From Candidatus Bipolaricaulota bacterium (GTDB lineage: Bacteria > Bipolaricaulota > Bipolaricaulia > UBA7950 > UBA9294), in the NCBI GenBank assembly GCA_018817505.1, contig JAHITR010000185.1:1-38582 (forward strand): a stretch of 38,582 bases of DNA, in the 5' to 3' direction. The position numbers and the translations under genes were made by a program. The stretch's first letter is position 1; each line of letters begins with the position of its first letter. This document shows positions 15,957 through 24,321 of the stretch, piece by piece. Below the pieces are notes generated by a model that worked only from the letters and a program-made list of their open reading frames with translations, had not been told where the DNA came from and did not search any database.

Positions 15957-18152
15957 CTACAAGAAGATCGGATACAGCGGGAACAGCGAAGCGAATACCA
16001 GGGCGATGACCGACATCAGCTTGATGAGAATATCGAGCGACGGGCCAACTGTGTCCTTGAGCGGGTCACCGACCGTATCGCCAGTGACAGCGGCCGCATG
16101 GGCTTCGGAGTTCTTGCCGCCGAAGTGGCCTTCTTCAATGTACTTCTTGGCGTTGTCCATCGCTCCACCGGAGTTGGCACAATAAATGGCCAACTGAATG
16201 GCTGACAACAGCGCGCCAATGAGGAATCCGCCGAGTGCGAATCGTCCAAAGATGAGGCCAAAAACAATCGGCGTCAGGACGGCGATCATGGCAGGAGCGA
16301 ACATCTTGTTCAATCCACCGTGAGCTGTAATGGTGATGCATCGGTTGTAGTCAGGCTTGTCCTTGCCAGTCATGATGCCCGGGATCTCCTTGAACTGGCG
16401 ACGCACCTCCTGAACGAGGATATCGGCCGTGCGGCTCACACCTCGAATGAGGAGTGCGCTGAAGACATACGGAACCATGGCGCCCAGCATGAGACCGGCA
16501 ATAACGAACGCGCCCATCTCGATAACGGAGCCCGATGCGGTCGTAACGCTGCCGACGATAGGAAGTTGCGGTAGCAGGACTTCCGAGGCTTGGCTAGCTG
16601 CCGACCACATATACGCGGCGATCAAGCCCAAAGCTGCAAACGCAGCTGATCCGATGGCGAATCCCTTGCCAATGGCGGCGGTCGTGTTGCCGATCGAATC
16701 AAGGCTATCCGTCTTTTCACGAACTTCAGGCGCCAACTCTGCCATCGAGGCAATACCGCCCGCGTTGTCAGCGATCGGCCCGTAGGTGTCGACGGCGACC
16801 GTCATGGCGACGAACGACAGCATACCCATCGCCGTGAAGGCAACGCCGAGCAATCCTCCAAGTTGATAGGAAATGATCGACGCAGTCGCAATAATCACGA
16901 CAGGAATGAACGTCGAGAGCATTCCGAGAGCCATGCCTTCAGTAACGCCAACTGCTGCGCCTGACTGGTTCATCTTCGACAGTTCTTTCGTAGGCTTGTA
17001 GCTGGCTGAGGTGTAGTACTCCGACGACAGGCCGATGCCCACGCCGGCTGCGAGGCCAAGAAGAACCTGCCAGAAGACATTAAGGGAAAGCGGCGAAATC
17101 CAGACGATGCCGAGAGTCGTCAATGCAGTCAGCAATGCGGCCAATCTCGTGCCGTTCATGAGCACAGACTGCATGCCTTCTTGCCGACGGCTGAAGCGGA
17201 TGTAAACGATCGCCAGCAGGCTGGCCACAATGCCGCCGGCGACGATCAATAGCGGGGCAAGCAATACCCACCAATAGTTTTCGGGGCTAAGGCCTGCAGC
17301 AAATCCCAGTTTTGCGATGAGTCCATCCACACCGATATTTGCACGACCGACGTAAATGTACATAACCATAACCATCACCGAGATGATGGCGCCGACAAAG
17401 GATTCGAGAAGGTCAGCGCCGAGTCCGCCCACGTCTCCGACGTTGTCGCCGACGTTGTCAGCGATCGTTGCTGGATTGCGCGGATCATCCTCAGGAATGT
17501 TCATCTCGACCTTGCCGACCATGTCCGCAGCCATGTCTGCGGCCTTGGTGTAGATCCCGCCACCGACGCGGTCAAACAGCGCGACAAGCGATGCACCCAT
17601 CGAGTAGGCACTAACAATCAGCGCACCACGAATGAGGTTGACGGCGAGTGACTGGACGCCGAAAAGATAGCGCGTCTCGATGACCAACGTCTCAGGCACA
17701 AACCACTGCTTGAACATGAAGACCACAGCAACGAGTCCAATAAGTGCTAGGCCTGCCACAGAAAGTCCCATGACACTGCCGCCGGAGAAGGCGACATTGA
17801 GAGCGGCCTTGAATGATTTTTCGGCCGCGTGCGCAGTTCGAGCGTTAGCGTGAGTCGCCGCGTTCATGCCGATGAAGCCTGCTGCCAAAGAGAGCAAGGC
17901 TCCAATCCAGAATGCAATCGCAATTTGCCAGAAGAACAGGACCCACAGAATGATGCCGATCACTGCCATCGTGATCAACATGATCTTCGCTTCAGAAATC
18001 ATGAACGTGAAGGCACCTGAACGGATATAGCCCTGCAGCTCCTTCATCTTCGCTGTTCCCTGGGCTTGCTTGACAACTGAGCGATTGAAAAGAAACGCGC
18101 TCAGAAGCGCCAGGACCGAGATAACGCCGGGAATTGCAATCAGTAGACTCAT
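15957..18152 (-). CDS. hppA: Membrane-bound ion-translocating pyrophosphatase
   Basis: 731-residue integral membrane pump (about 16 helices) that hydrolyses pyrophosphate and exports H+ or Na+. The substrate site is complete: DMAADMVGKVE (206-216), EDDPRNPATIADNVGDNVGD (221-240) and a second Asp-rich cluster near the C-terminus (DTVGDPLKDTVGPSLDIL). GNTTAAIGKG at 488-497 has Ala where K+-independent enzymes have Lys, so the pump is probably K+-dependent, the class that includes the Na+-pumping enzymes. Glu250 (ADLLESF) sits where the pump-gate Glu of prokaryotic enzymes lies. H+ against Na+ cannot be decided by eye. ATG 18152 has AGAGGTG some 11 nt upstream. The gene stands alone, with a nested hairpin in its upstream region. 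Confidence 0.96.
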   Translation of the reverse strand: MSLLIAIPGVISVLALLSAFLFNRSVVKQAQGTAKMKELQGYIRSGAFTFMISEAKIMLITMAVIGIILWVLFFWQIAIAFWIGALLSLAAGFIGMNAATHANARTAHAAEKSFKAALNVAFSGGSVMGLSVAGLALIGLVAVVFMFKQWFVPETLVIETRYLFGVQSLAVNLIRGALIVSAYSMGASLVALFDRVGGGIYTKAADMAADMVGKVEMNIPEDDPRNPATIADNVGDNVGDVGGLGADLLESFVGAIISVMVMVMYIYVGRANIGVDGLIAKLGFAAGLSPENYWWVLLAPLLIVAGGIVASLLAIVYIRFSRRQEGMQSVLMNGTRLAALLTALTTLGIVWISPLSLNVFWQVLLGLAAGVGIGLSSEYYTSASYKPTKELSKMNQSGAAVGVTEGMALGMLSTFIPVVIIATASIISYQLGGLLGVAFTAMGMLSFVAMTVAVDTYGPIADNAGGIASMAELAPEVREKTDSLDSIGNTTAAIGKGFAIGSAAFAALGLIAAYMWSAASQASEVLLPQLPIVGSVTTASGSVIEMGAFVIAGLMLGAMVPYVFSALLIRGVSRTADILVQEVRRQFKEIPGIMTGKDKPDYNRCITITAHGGLNKMFAPAMIAVLTPIVFGLIFGRFALGGFLIGALLSAIQLAIYCANSGGAMDNAKKYIEEGHFGGKNSEAHAAAVTGDTVGDPLKDTVGPSLDILIKLMSVIALVFASLFPLYPIFL

Positions 18153-18217
18153 AGCTCTTACAGCACCTCTTCTTTAGTAGCGGGGCCAGCCCCTCATTTT
18201 TCGCGGACGATACACGC

Positions 18218-18269
18218 AAAATCCCTATTCTTGCGGATTTGCGAAAGACCGCAAAATCACGGGGATTTT
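18218..18269 (-). promoter_or_regulatory. Nested inverted repeats upstream of hppA
   Basis: Outer arms AAAATCCC (18218-18225) and GGGATTTT (18262-18269) enclose inner arms TTGCGG (18231-18236) and CCGCAA (18249-18254). It is placed 66-117 nt before the hppA start in the 355-bp divergent gap. It could be a leader structure or a regulator site. I could not match it to the fluoride or c-di-GMP riboswitch consensus. The rest of the gap shows no other element I can support. Confidence 0.4.
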
Positions 18270-18507
18270 ATCAACTCCTTTGAGCGACCGCAACAGGCTT
18301 TTCGGAATTCCATCGCCGCTTACTCGCCGCCGACCCACTTGAGGCGTCGCCAGCTGGAATCGACTGCAGTTAGCCTCGCCGGTTGCGGGACAGATGTCCA
18401 GAACCCCTCTGACAAAGGGCCAGGTCGCAAACGGCAGCAGTCCGCCTCCCCAATCGCAGCAAACGCTATTCTCATGCCGTGAATGTAAGAATCAAAGGAG
18501 GACGACA

Positions 18508-19641
18508 ATGAAGAGAGCGTTTTCTGTTGCAGGAATCACCGCACTGTCGCTCCTTGTTTTCCTGTTTGCTGGCTATGCCCAGGAGGGATCCGCAACTTCC
18601 ATTGCGGAGCTTCTCGATCAGGAGCTCGCATCAATGGAGGCGGCTTTCGGAAGCCTGGAAGTCTTCATGGCGGAGCTCATCGGCGAAGTCAAGGGAAACA
18701 TGGGAGACATCGAGGCCTTCAATGCCAAGGTGGATGATCTTCGCGACATCGTGACGGCCGTCTCCGTCGAGATCAAAACGGCTGAAGGAAAAATCGTCGG
18801 GCTACGTGAAGACGTAAATGCCCTCGGGGCAACTCAGCAGGAGCTGAAGGTACGCATCGTCGCACTTGAGGCGGGCCTGTCCGAGCTATCGAAATTCGTC
18901 GACGAACTGAATGCGCGCCTGAAGGTAACTGGCGCGGATCTCGGCATGCTTCGCGAAGAATTCGATACCCTGATCGCAGATTACGACGTGTTTAAGGAAG
19001 CCTTTGCCGCATTCCAGGTATCGGTCTATGGCGACATCGACTCGCTACGCGACAGCGTCTACGCAGATCTGGATCTGCTTAAAGCTGAAGTGTTCGGCAA
19101 TATCGACACATTGAGCACAACCGTGTATGGCGAGATTAGCGGCCTGCAAGCGGGCGTGTACGGCGATCTCGATGCATTGAGAACTGGCATGTACGCTGAC
19201 CTCGATTTGTTCAAGGCCGACGTCTATGGCCAATTGTCAGCTCTTGAGAGCGGCTTCGCAGCCGACATCTCCATGCTGTCAATGACCACCGACGATCTTG
19301 CTCTTCGAGTTCAGGCGTTGGAAAACGAAGACGTGGGAACGTTCAAGAAGAAAGTCATCGACATCGAGCGCAACATGGCCGCGTTGGCGATTCGCATCGA
19401 CAACAATCGTGCCAAGCTTGAAGGTTTCGATCATGCCATCGCGGGCCTTTCAGATGAGATGGCCGGCACCCGCGATTCCGTCATCGCAGCGAATCAAGAA
19501 ATCTTGGCTGAGTACAACACTCGCCTGATGGCTCTTGAGTCCGTCGATTTGCAATCTCAAATTGATACGCTTTACTTCATCTCAATCGTTGCCCTGCTCG
19601 CAGGAGTTGGCGCACTGATTTGGGGATTCCTCGGAAACTAA
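18508..19641 (+). CDS. Secreted coiled-coil protein with seven 11-residue repeats and C-terminal membrane anchor
   Basis: 377 residues. A signal peptide (residues 1-24, ending FAGYA) exports it; residues 28-355 are almost all predicted coiled coil, rich in Leu, Ala, Asp and Glu; residues about 357-374 (YFISIVALLAGVGALIWGFL) form a membrane helix at the C-terminus. Residues 173-249 are seven tandem 11-residue units of the form VYGDIDSLRDS / VYADLDLLKAE, a hendecad pattern that gives a right-handed or straight coiled coil. I do not know the family. The architecture (exported rod plus terminal hydrophobic anchor) is like the Thermotoga Omp-alpha spacer rod, but no SLH domain is seen. ATG 18508 follows AAAGGAGG. 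Monocistronic, with a strong terminator. Confidence 0.8.
   Translation: MKRAFSVAGITALSLLVFLFAGYAQEGSATSIAELLDQELASMEAAFGSLEVFMAELIGEVKGNMGDIEAFNAKVDDLRDIVTAVSVEIKTAEGKIVGLREDVNALGATQQELKVRIVALEAGLSELSKFVDELNARLKVTGADLGMLREEFDTLIADYDVFKEAFAAFQVSVYGDIDSLRDSVYADLDLLKAEVFGNIDTLSTTVYGEISGLQAGVYGDLDALRTGMYADLDLFKADVYGQLSALESGFAADISMLSMTTDDLALRVQALENEDVGTFKKKVIDIERNMAALAIRIDNNRAKLEGFDHAIAGLSDEMAGTRDSVIAANQEILAEYNTRLMALESVDLQSQIDTLYFISIVALLAGVGALIWGFLGN
19024..19254 (+). repeat. Seven tandem 33-bp coding repeats
   Basis: Each 33-bp unit encodes an 11-residue hendecad beginning Val/Met-Tyr/Phe-(Gly/Ala). The units differ in DNA but keep the amino-acid pattern, which indicates selection on the protein and not recent duplication. 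Confidence 0.8.
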
Positions 19642-19676
19642 AAGCAATTGCGGATGAGATGAGGGGACGTTTTCTT

Positions 19677-19708
19677 GAGAGGGGCCAAGCGCCCCTCTCC
19701 TTTTCTTT
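19677..19708 (+). terminator. Terminator of the coiled-coil protein gene
   Basis: Perfect stem GAGAGGGGC / GCCCCTCTC followed by CTTTTCTTT, 36 nt after the stop codon. Confidence 0.85.
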
Positions 19709-19735
19709 GCAGCCGAGTGTAACAAAAGTTATATT
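19706..19735 (+). promoter_or_regulatory. Possible promoter of the HTH-smc operon
   Basis: TTTGCA (19706-19711), an 18-nt spacer and TATATT (19730-19735). The -10 is good, the -35 is weak. It overlaps the T-tract of the preceding terminator. Confidence 0.4.
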
Positions 19736-19759
19736 GGTAAACTGCTGGAGGGGTGGTGG

Positions 19760-20011
19760 ATGGATCAACTCGGGAGAAGGTTGAATAGCTTCCGCATCAG
19801 GAACGGGTGGAGCAAGCGGGCAATTGCCATTCAGCTCGGCGTTTCGATTCCCTCCATCATGCGATGGGAGGACGGCACGTCCGAGCCCAATGACTACAAC
19901 CGCTACAAAATTGAACAATTCCTGGAACAGCAAGCCCCGCTTCCCGACAGATCCCTGGCCCAACTAGACTTATTCCCTCAGCCGCAGCGTGGATCGAGGT
20001 CTCGCAGATGA
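19760..20011 (+). CDS. Small XRE-like helix-turn-helix protein
   Basis: 83 residues. Residues 1-58 form an XRE/Cro-type HTH: LGRRLNSFRIRNGWSKRAIA, LGVSIPSIMRWEDGTSEP and a closing helix YNRYKIEQFLEQQ. The tail from 59 is Pro/Gln-rich and ends in an Arg/Ser stretch (RGSRSRR) that could add non-specific DNA contact. ATG 19760 follows GGAGGGG. Its stop overlaps the smc ATG (ATGA), so the two are coupled. It may autoregulate the SMC operon or act as a DNA-binding partner of the complex; the sequence alone does not tell. No toxin or phage neighbour is present, so it is not an obvious antitoxin or phage repressor. Confidence 0.8.
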   Translation: MDQLGRRLNSFRIRNGWSKRAIAIQLGVSIPSIMRWEDGTSEPNDYNRYKIEQFLEQQAPLPDRSLAQLDLFPQPQRGSRSRR

Positions 20012-22545
20012 CGCGAATATCACGGGTAGAACTCAACGGCTTCAAATCTTTCCGCAAGCAAACGGTCATTCCGTTCTTCCCTGGCATGACGGCAATCGTC
20101 GGAGAAAACGGCTCGGGAAAGTCCAATCTGTTCGATGCCGTGAGCTTCGTCATGGGGCGGCGTTCATCTGAGCTTCGCGCCGACCGATTTGAACACCTCA
20201 TTTTCAACGGCGGTGATCGCTATCCCGCAGCAAAATCGGCTGAAGTCGTCTTGTATCTCGATAACGGCGAGGGCGAGTTCAATGCGTTTCTGGACTCCAA
20301 TCAACCGATCCCTGAGATCACAATTGGGCGTAAGATTACGCCCAAGTCGTCGACCTACACATTCATGGGGAAGGCCTGCTCTCGTACCGAATTGGAACAG
20401 CTTCTCGAATCCGCCAAGATCGACTCCAACGGGCAACAGCTCATCGCCCAAGGTCGCATTACCGAGATCGTTCGTCGAACACCCAAACGCCGCCGCGAAA
20501 TCATTGACGAAATCAGTGGCATCGCTGCCTATGATGAGAAGCGAGACAAAGCCATTTCAGAACTAAAGGATGTCAAGTCCAAGCTCAACACCCACCGAGT
20601 CATTCTCGCTGAGCGTAGAAGACGCTTGGTCGCATTGCAGACCGAGCGTGACGCGGCCATCGAATACCAAAAACTGACCGAGGAGCAGGTACAGATCCGG
20701 GACTCCATCGTTCACAAGCAGCGAGAGAAGACCGAGGCTAAGCTCAAGCAAGCCCAGGAAGAGCGCAAGGGCATGGACGAGCGAATTGCTGAATTGGAGA
20801 CAGAGGTCGCACGCCTTGATCTGGCAGTCGAGAACAAGGAGTGGGAATTGGAAGGGATGCAAGAGAATCTCTCCGGAGACCACCAGATTTCCTTGGTCAA
20901 GGAAGTCGAGCGCATTCGATCCGACATCCTGCACAAGCGTGGCGAAGTCAACTTCAAGCGGCAGCAGATCAAGAATCTGGAAGAGATGATCGAAGAGATC
21001 ACTCGCATGAAAGCACAGGAGATGACGCAAACGGCCACCGCTGGCGGGCAACGCGTCAATCCTGCTGTTCAGGCGTTACTTGAGCGCAAACGAGGCGGCG
21101 TGTATGGGACTGTTGCCTCCTTATCTACGCCGAAACCCGGCTTCGAAGTAGCGTTTGAAACTGCCGCTGGGGGAAGTTTTAGTGATCTGGTGGTCGACAC
21201 ACGAGAAACGGCGATCGAGTCCATCAACTATCTGAAGGAGAAACGCCTCGGAAGGGCACGGCTTCTTCCTTTGCGCAGGTTGGTCACCATGCGCAAGAGC
21301 TTGGCTTCTGCCGAGGCACTCAAGCTCCCTGGCGTCATTGACTATGTCATCAATCTCGTTGACTTCGATGACAAGTACCGCCGCGCATTTGAATACGTGC
21401 TCAGCGATACCATCGTTGCCGACAATCTTGAGGCGCTAAAGGGTGTCGATGGCGTGCGTGCTGTCACCCTCGACGGCGATATTCAAAGCAAGGGCGGCGC
21501 AGTCTCTGGTGGATATCGTCCCTCTGCGGGCAAGACCCCGAATGAACCTGCCAAAACCAAAGATACTGGATTCGACGTTACCCAGCGGAGACAGCAGATC
21601 TCCCGACTCCGCAAGGAGATCGACGACCTCGATGACCAGATCGCTGAGTTCGTCACGCGCTTGGAAACCGAAGAGAAACAGCTGTCTGAGCAGCAGGAAT
21701 CTAAGGTCCGTGTTAAGGGCGAAGCGCTGACACGCAGCGGCGAATTGCATGCATTGCGGGAGAGTCGCCGGGAAGCTTATCAGGGACTAGAGAATCTGCG
21801 GCGCGCGCTCACGAGATACGAGCGGCAGGAAGCCGAGGCCCAAGCCGAGCTGGATGTGATTCAACCTGAGGCAAAGCGCGATCCTTCCGAGTTCATCGAC
21901 GCGACCCTATCTGAGCTAGAGCGCAGGCTCAAGCAAAACGAGCACAAGCTTCGTCGATTGGAGCCCATCAACATGCGCGCAATCGACGAATACGATGCCT
22001 ATGAGCAAGAATTCAAGCTATTCCGCGAGCGCGTCGATGCCTTGGAGAGAGAGAAGGTGGATATCGAACGCTTAATTGGGGAAATTGAGGATCGCAAGCG
22101 TCAGCGGTTCACAGAAACCCTGGTGGCCATCGATGTGGAATTTCGTCGCATCTTCCAGAAGTTGTTCGAAGGCGGAAGTGCTTCGTTGGAACTCGAAGTT
22201 GCCGGCGATATCTCTTCCGGGTTGCTGATTCGGGCGAATCCCCCAGACAAAGAGCCGCATATCATTGACTCTTTATCAGGAGGAGAGCAAACGCTAGTGG
22301 CAACTGCGTTTATTTTCGCATTGCAGGAATACCAGAAGGCCCCGTTCTTCATCTTGGACGAGGTCGATGCGGCATTGGACATGATGAACACGACGCGACT
22401 ATCGAGGATGCTCAGTGACTATGCCAAGCGAATTCAGGTGATCGTTGTCTCGCACAATGAGGAAACTGTTCGTCACGCGGAGCGAGCGTATGGAGTGACA
22501 ATGAAGAATGGTGTGTCAGAGATTCTGGCACTGGATCTTACGTAA
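20008..22545 (+). CDS. smc: Chromosome segregation protein SMC, short-armed
   Basis: ATPase core of the bacterial condensin that loads onto DNA and organises the chromosome. Head: Walker A GENGSGKSN (32-40), then ABC signature LSGGEQ (756-761) and Walker B FFILDEVDAALD with Asp784/Glu785. The hinge spans about 362-503 (GGVYGTVASL to KGGAVSGGY). All catalytic parts are intact, but the protein has 845 residues where bacterial SMCs usually have 1150-1200: both coiled-coil arms are about 165-190 residues, roughly half the usual 330-340. Both arms are short to a similar degree, so this is not a frameshift or deletion on one side. ATG 20008 overlaps the HTH gene; scpA follows after 15 nt, then scpB, giving a full SMC-ScpAB operon. 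Confidence 0.96.
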   Translation: MTRISRVELNGFKSFRKQTVIPFFPGMTAIVGENGSGKSNLFDAVSFVMGRRSSELRADRFEHLIFNGGDRYPAAKSAEVVLYLDNGEGEFNAFLDSNQPIPEITIGRKITPKSSTYTFMGKACSRTELEQLLESAKIDSNGQQLIAQGRITEIVRRTPKRRREIIDEISGIAAYDEKRDKAISELKDVKSKLNTHRVILAERRRRLVALQTERDAAIEYQKLTEEQVQIRDSIVHKQREKTEAKLKQAQEERKGMDERIAELETEVARLDLAVENKEWELEGMQENLSGDHQISLVKEVERIRSDILHKRGEVNFKRQQIKNLEEMIEEITRMKAQEMTQTATAGGQRVNPAVQALLERKRGGVYGTVASLSTPKPGFEVAFETAAGGSFSDLVVDTRETAIESINYLKEKRLGRARLLPLRRLVTMRKSLASAEALKLPGVIDYVINLVDFDDKYRRAFEYVLSDTIVADNLEALKGVDGVRAVTLDGDIQSKGGAVSGGYRPSAGKTPNEPAKTKDTGFDVTQRRQQISRLRKEIDDLDDQIAEFVTRLETEEKQLSEQQESKVRVKGEALTRSGELHALRESRREAYQGLENLRRALTRYERQEAEAQAELDVIQPEAKRDPSEFIDATLSELERRLKQNEHKLRRLEPINMRAIDEYDAYEQEFKLFRERVDALEREKVDIERLIGEIEDRKRQRFTETLVAIDVEFRRIFQKLFEGGSASLELEVAGDISSGLLIRANPPDKEPHIIDSLSGGEQTLVATAFIFALQEYQKAPFFILDEVDAALDMMNTTRLSRMLSDYAKRIQVIVVSHNEETVRHAERAYGVTMKNGVSEILALDLT

Positions 22546-22560
22546 GAAGGAGCAAGAGAC

Positions 22561-23283
22561 TTGGAGATGGTTCGAGTCGCCGACATTCCTATTGAGGAAT
22601 TGATTGGCGAAACCTGGGAAGGCGTACTGACGCGACTCACGTCCGACATGGATCCGTGGAATATCGATCTGTCGGAATTGGCTCGCCGTTATCGCGCCTA
22701 TCTGCAAGCTCTCAAAGAAAACGACTTCGAGATCTCAGGACGCATGGTTCTGACGTGTTCCGTTCTTCTCCGTATGAAATCGGATGAGCTGTTGGCAATG
22801 GAATATCGCACGGATCGCGATGGCTTGGTTTCTGAGATCGAAGATGCGATTGAGCAAGAAGAGCTGCTTTGGGAAGAGCCGCCGAATCCCGACGATTTCT
22901 CCCTGCCCGTTCTCAGGCGTCCGCATCGACAAGTCACGCTCGGCGATCTTCGCACGGCTCTCACATCCGCGCTGAAGGTCAGCCGACGTAGAGCCGAAAG
23001 GCTGATTGATCATGTCGAAATGGAGGATTTCGATCCATTCGCCGGCTTCGAAATTGGTGGGCTCGACATTTCTGATCGTCTTCAATCGTTGCTTACAAGG
23101 ATCAAGAATTTTCTTTCCGGCAGACGCGTTCTCAGCTTCTTCAGACTCCTGGAAAAGGGAGACAAAGAGGAGCGAGTTCAGAGATTCTTCGAAATCCTGC
23201 ATCTGGCAGCCAGCGGCGATATTGAGTGCAGTCAGAGTGAATTCCTCGGGGATATTCTCATCAAACTAGAAGCTGTCGACTAG
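22561..23283 (+). CDS. scpA: Segregation and condensation protein A (kleisin)
   Basis: 240-residue kleisin subunit bridging the two SMC heads and binding ScpB. The N-terminal SMC-neck-binding part has the family segment DPWNIDLSELARRYRAYLQAL (split here by position: about 32-52), followed by ISGRMVLTCSVLLRMKS as in ScpA. The middle EDAIEQEELLWEEPPNP is acidic and flexible. The C-terminal winged helix (about 185-240) has FLSGRRVLSFFRLLE and ends in EFLGDILIKLE. TTG 22561 lies 8-9 nt after AAGGAGC; an ATG at 22567 is the alternative. Spacing of 15 nt from smc and 9 nt to scpB supports one operon. Length is normal for ScpA. Confidence 0.93.
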   Translation: MEMVRVADIPIEELIGETWEGVLTRLTSDMDPWNIDLSELARRYRAYLQALKENDFEISGRMVLTCSVLLRMKSDELLAMEYRTDRDGLVSEIEDAIEQEELLWEEPPNPDDFSLPVLRRPHRQVTLGDLRTALTSALKVSRRRAERLIDHVEMEDFDPFAGFEIGGLDISDRLQSLLTRIKNFLSGRRVLSFFRLLEKGDKEERVQRFFEILHLAASGDIECSQSEFLGDILIKLEAVD

Positions 23284-23292
23284 GGTCTGCCA

Positions 23293-24084
23293 TTGAATTC
23301 GAATGACATGACAACACACGGCCACCATCCGCGAAACGACCTCGCCCTTGCTGAAGCAGCCTTGTTTCTTGCACCACAGCCGCTCACTCGCCGTGGACTC
23401 GCCAAAATCCTCGGAGGGGTCGCACAGGCCTATGTCGATCAATTGCTGGAGGATCTCAAAGAGCGGTTCGAAGATCCAAGCCGCGGCATCGAACTTCATA
23501 TAGAAGACGGGCGCGCCCAGTTTCGAGTCAAATCCGCCTACGTCAATGAGGTGGCGCATCTCGCGCCACAGCATGACATTCCAAGACAAGAGCTGCGCAC
23601 ATTGGCGGTCATTGCCTACAACCATCCCATGACGCAAGCCAACTTGATCAAGATCCGTGGCAACAAAGGATACAAGCACGTGCAAGAGCTTCTCGAACGC
23701 AATTTGATCACCTCCGAGCCTCACGGGAGAACTACGCTACTTCATGTGACCAGGGATTTCCTTCGTCATTTTGGGCTCAACAGCGTCGATGAATTCCGGT
23801 TCCACTTTCCCACAGCAGCTGAGGAGAATGCCGAAGCATTGGCTCGCGGAATCCAAATGGATGATGATGACGAAGACGGCGCTGTTGCCCATGGAGAAAG
23901 CGAGCGGCTAGACATAGCGACAGATACGATGTCGACCGACGACGACTCCGACACGTCTGCCCATGAGCTAGCGAACCCTGTTCACCGTGAGAACTCGGAT
24001 CATTCGTTGACCCCATCCGAGTCAGAGAATGACACGGACGATGAACCCTACATAAAGCCATCAGAGGAGGTAGAACATGGATAA
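23293..24084 (+). CDS. scpB: Segregation and condensation protein B with long acidic tail
   Basis: 263 residues. Two winged helices form the ScpB core: [21 protein letters not shown] and the second, recognised by [39 protein letters not shown] and [12 protein letters not shown] (to about 165). ScpB dimers bind ScpA. From about 172 to the end the protein is an Asp/Glu/Ser-rich low-complexity tail (MDDDDEDGA and similar), about 90 residues, probably disordered. Acidic ScpB tails occur in several phyla, so this is not exceptional. Start: TTG 23293 with AGGG upstream, or ATG 23308; neither has a strong ribosome site. Its 3' end overlaps the rubredoxin gene by 8 bp. Confidence 0.92.
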   Translation: MNSNDMTTHGHHPRNDLALAEAALFLAPQPLTRRGLAKILGGVAQAYVDQLLEDLKERFEDPSRGIELHIEDGRAQFRVKSAYVNEVAHLAPQHDIPRQELRTLAVIAYNHPMTQANLIKIRGNKGYKHVQELLERNLITSEPHGRTTLLHVTRDFLRHFGLNSVDEFRFHFPTAAEENAEALARGIQMDDDDEDGAVAHGESERLDIATDTMSTDDDSDTSAHELANPVHRENSDHSLTPSESENDTDDEPYIKPSEEVEHG

Positions 24085-24235
24085 ATGGGAATGCACAGTT
24101 TGCGGCTACATCTATGACCCTGCGGTTGGTGATCCAACTACGGGCGTCAAGCCGCGCACAGCCTTTGAGGATCTTCCCGAGGACTGGACCTGCCCCGAAT
24201 GTGGCGCAACGCCAGATCTTTTCGAACAAATCTAG
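24077..24235 (+). CDS. Rubredoxin
   Basis: 52-residue one-iron electron carrier. The two knuckles CTVCGY (Cys6, Cys9) and CPECGA (Cys39, Cys42) bind Fe, with the conserved core [14 protein letters not shown] and [11 protein letters not shown] between them; full normal length and no targeting signal, so it is cytoplasmic. Rubredoxins serve oxidative-stress reductases and other redox enzymes in anaerobes; no partner enzyme is in the window. ATG 24077 follows GGAGG and lies inside the end of scpB (8-bp overlap in another frame), so it is translated from the smc-scpAB message. The reason for this linkage is unknown. Confidence 0.95.
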   Translation: MDKWECTVCGYIYDPAVGDPTTGVKPRTAFEDLPEDWTCPECGATPDLFEQI

Positions 24236-24244
24236 GCCTTTAGC

Positions 24245-24281
24245 GTGACAATCCGCTCGAAACGCTCGGGCGGATTGTCAC
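24245..24281 (+). terminator. 12-bp inverted repeat after rubredoxin
   Basis: Perfect arms GTGACAATCCGC (24245-24256) and GCGGATTGTCAC (24270-24281) with a 13-nt loop, 9 nt after the rubredoxin stop. The tract that follows (TTGCTAATA) is not a good T-run and contains the next promoter, so terminator function is probable but not certain. Confidence 0.55.
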
Positions 24282-24310
24282 TTGCTAATACCATACCAAT
24301 TCGGTAGGAT
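24282..24310 (+). promoter_or_regulatory. Promoter and candidate Rrf2 operator of the Fe-S operon
   Basis: -35 TTGCTA (24282-24287), a 17-nt spacer and -10 TAGGAT (24305-24310). A short palindrome, TACC-AATTC-GGTA (24294-24306), lies between the two boxes and enters the -10, a natural site for repression by the Rrf2 protein of the operon. Confidence 0.5.
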
Positions 24311-24321
24311 TTGCTTCGGTG

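Noticed and set aside
18300-18500. GEMM-like (c-di-GMP) riboswitch suggested by GACAAAGGGCC and CGCAAACGGCAGC before the coiled-coil gene
   Set aside because: Only fragments match; the second receptor arm and conserved spacing are not found.
19760-20011. The HTH protein as an antitoxin or phage repressor
   Set aside because: No toxin or phage genes flank it; it is translationally coupled to smc.
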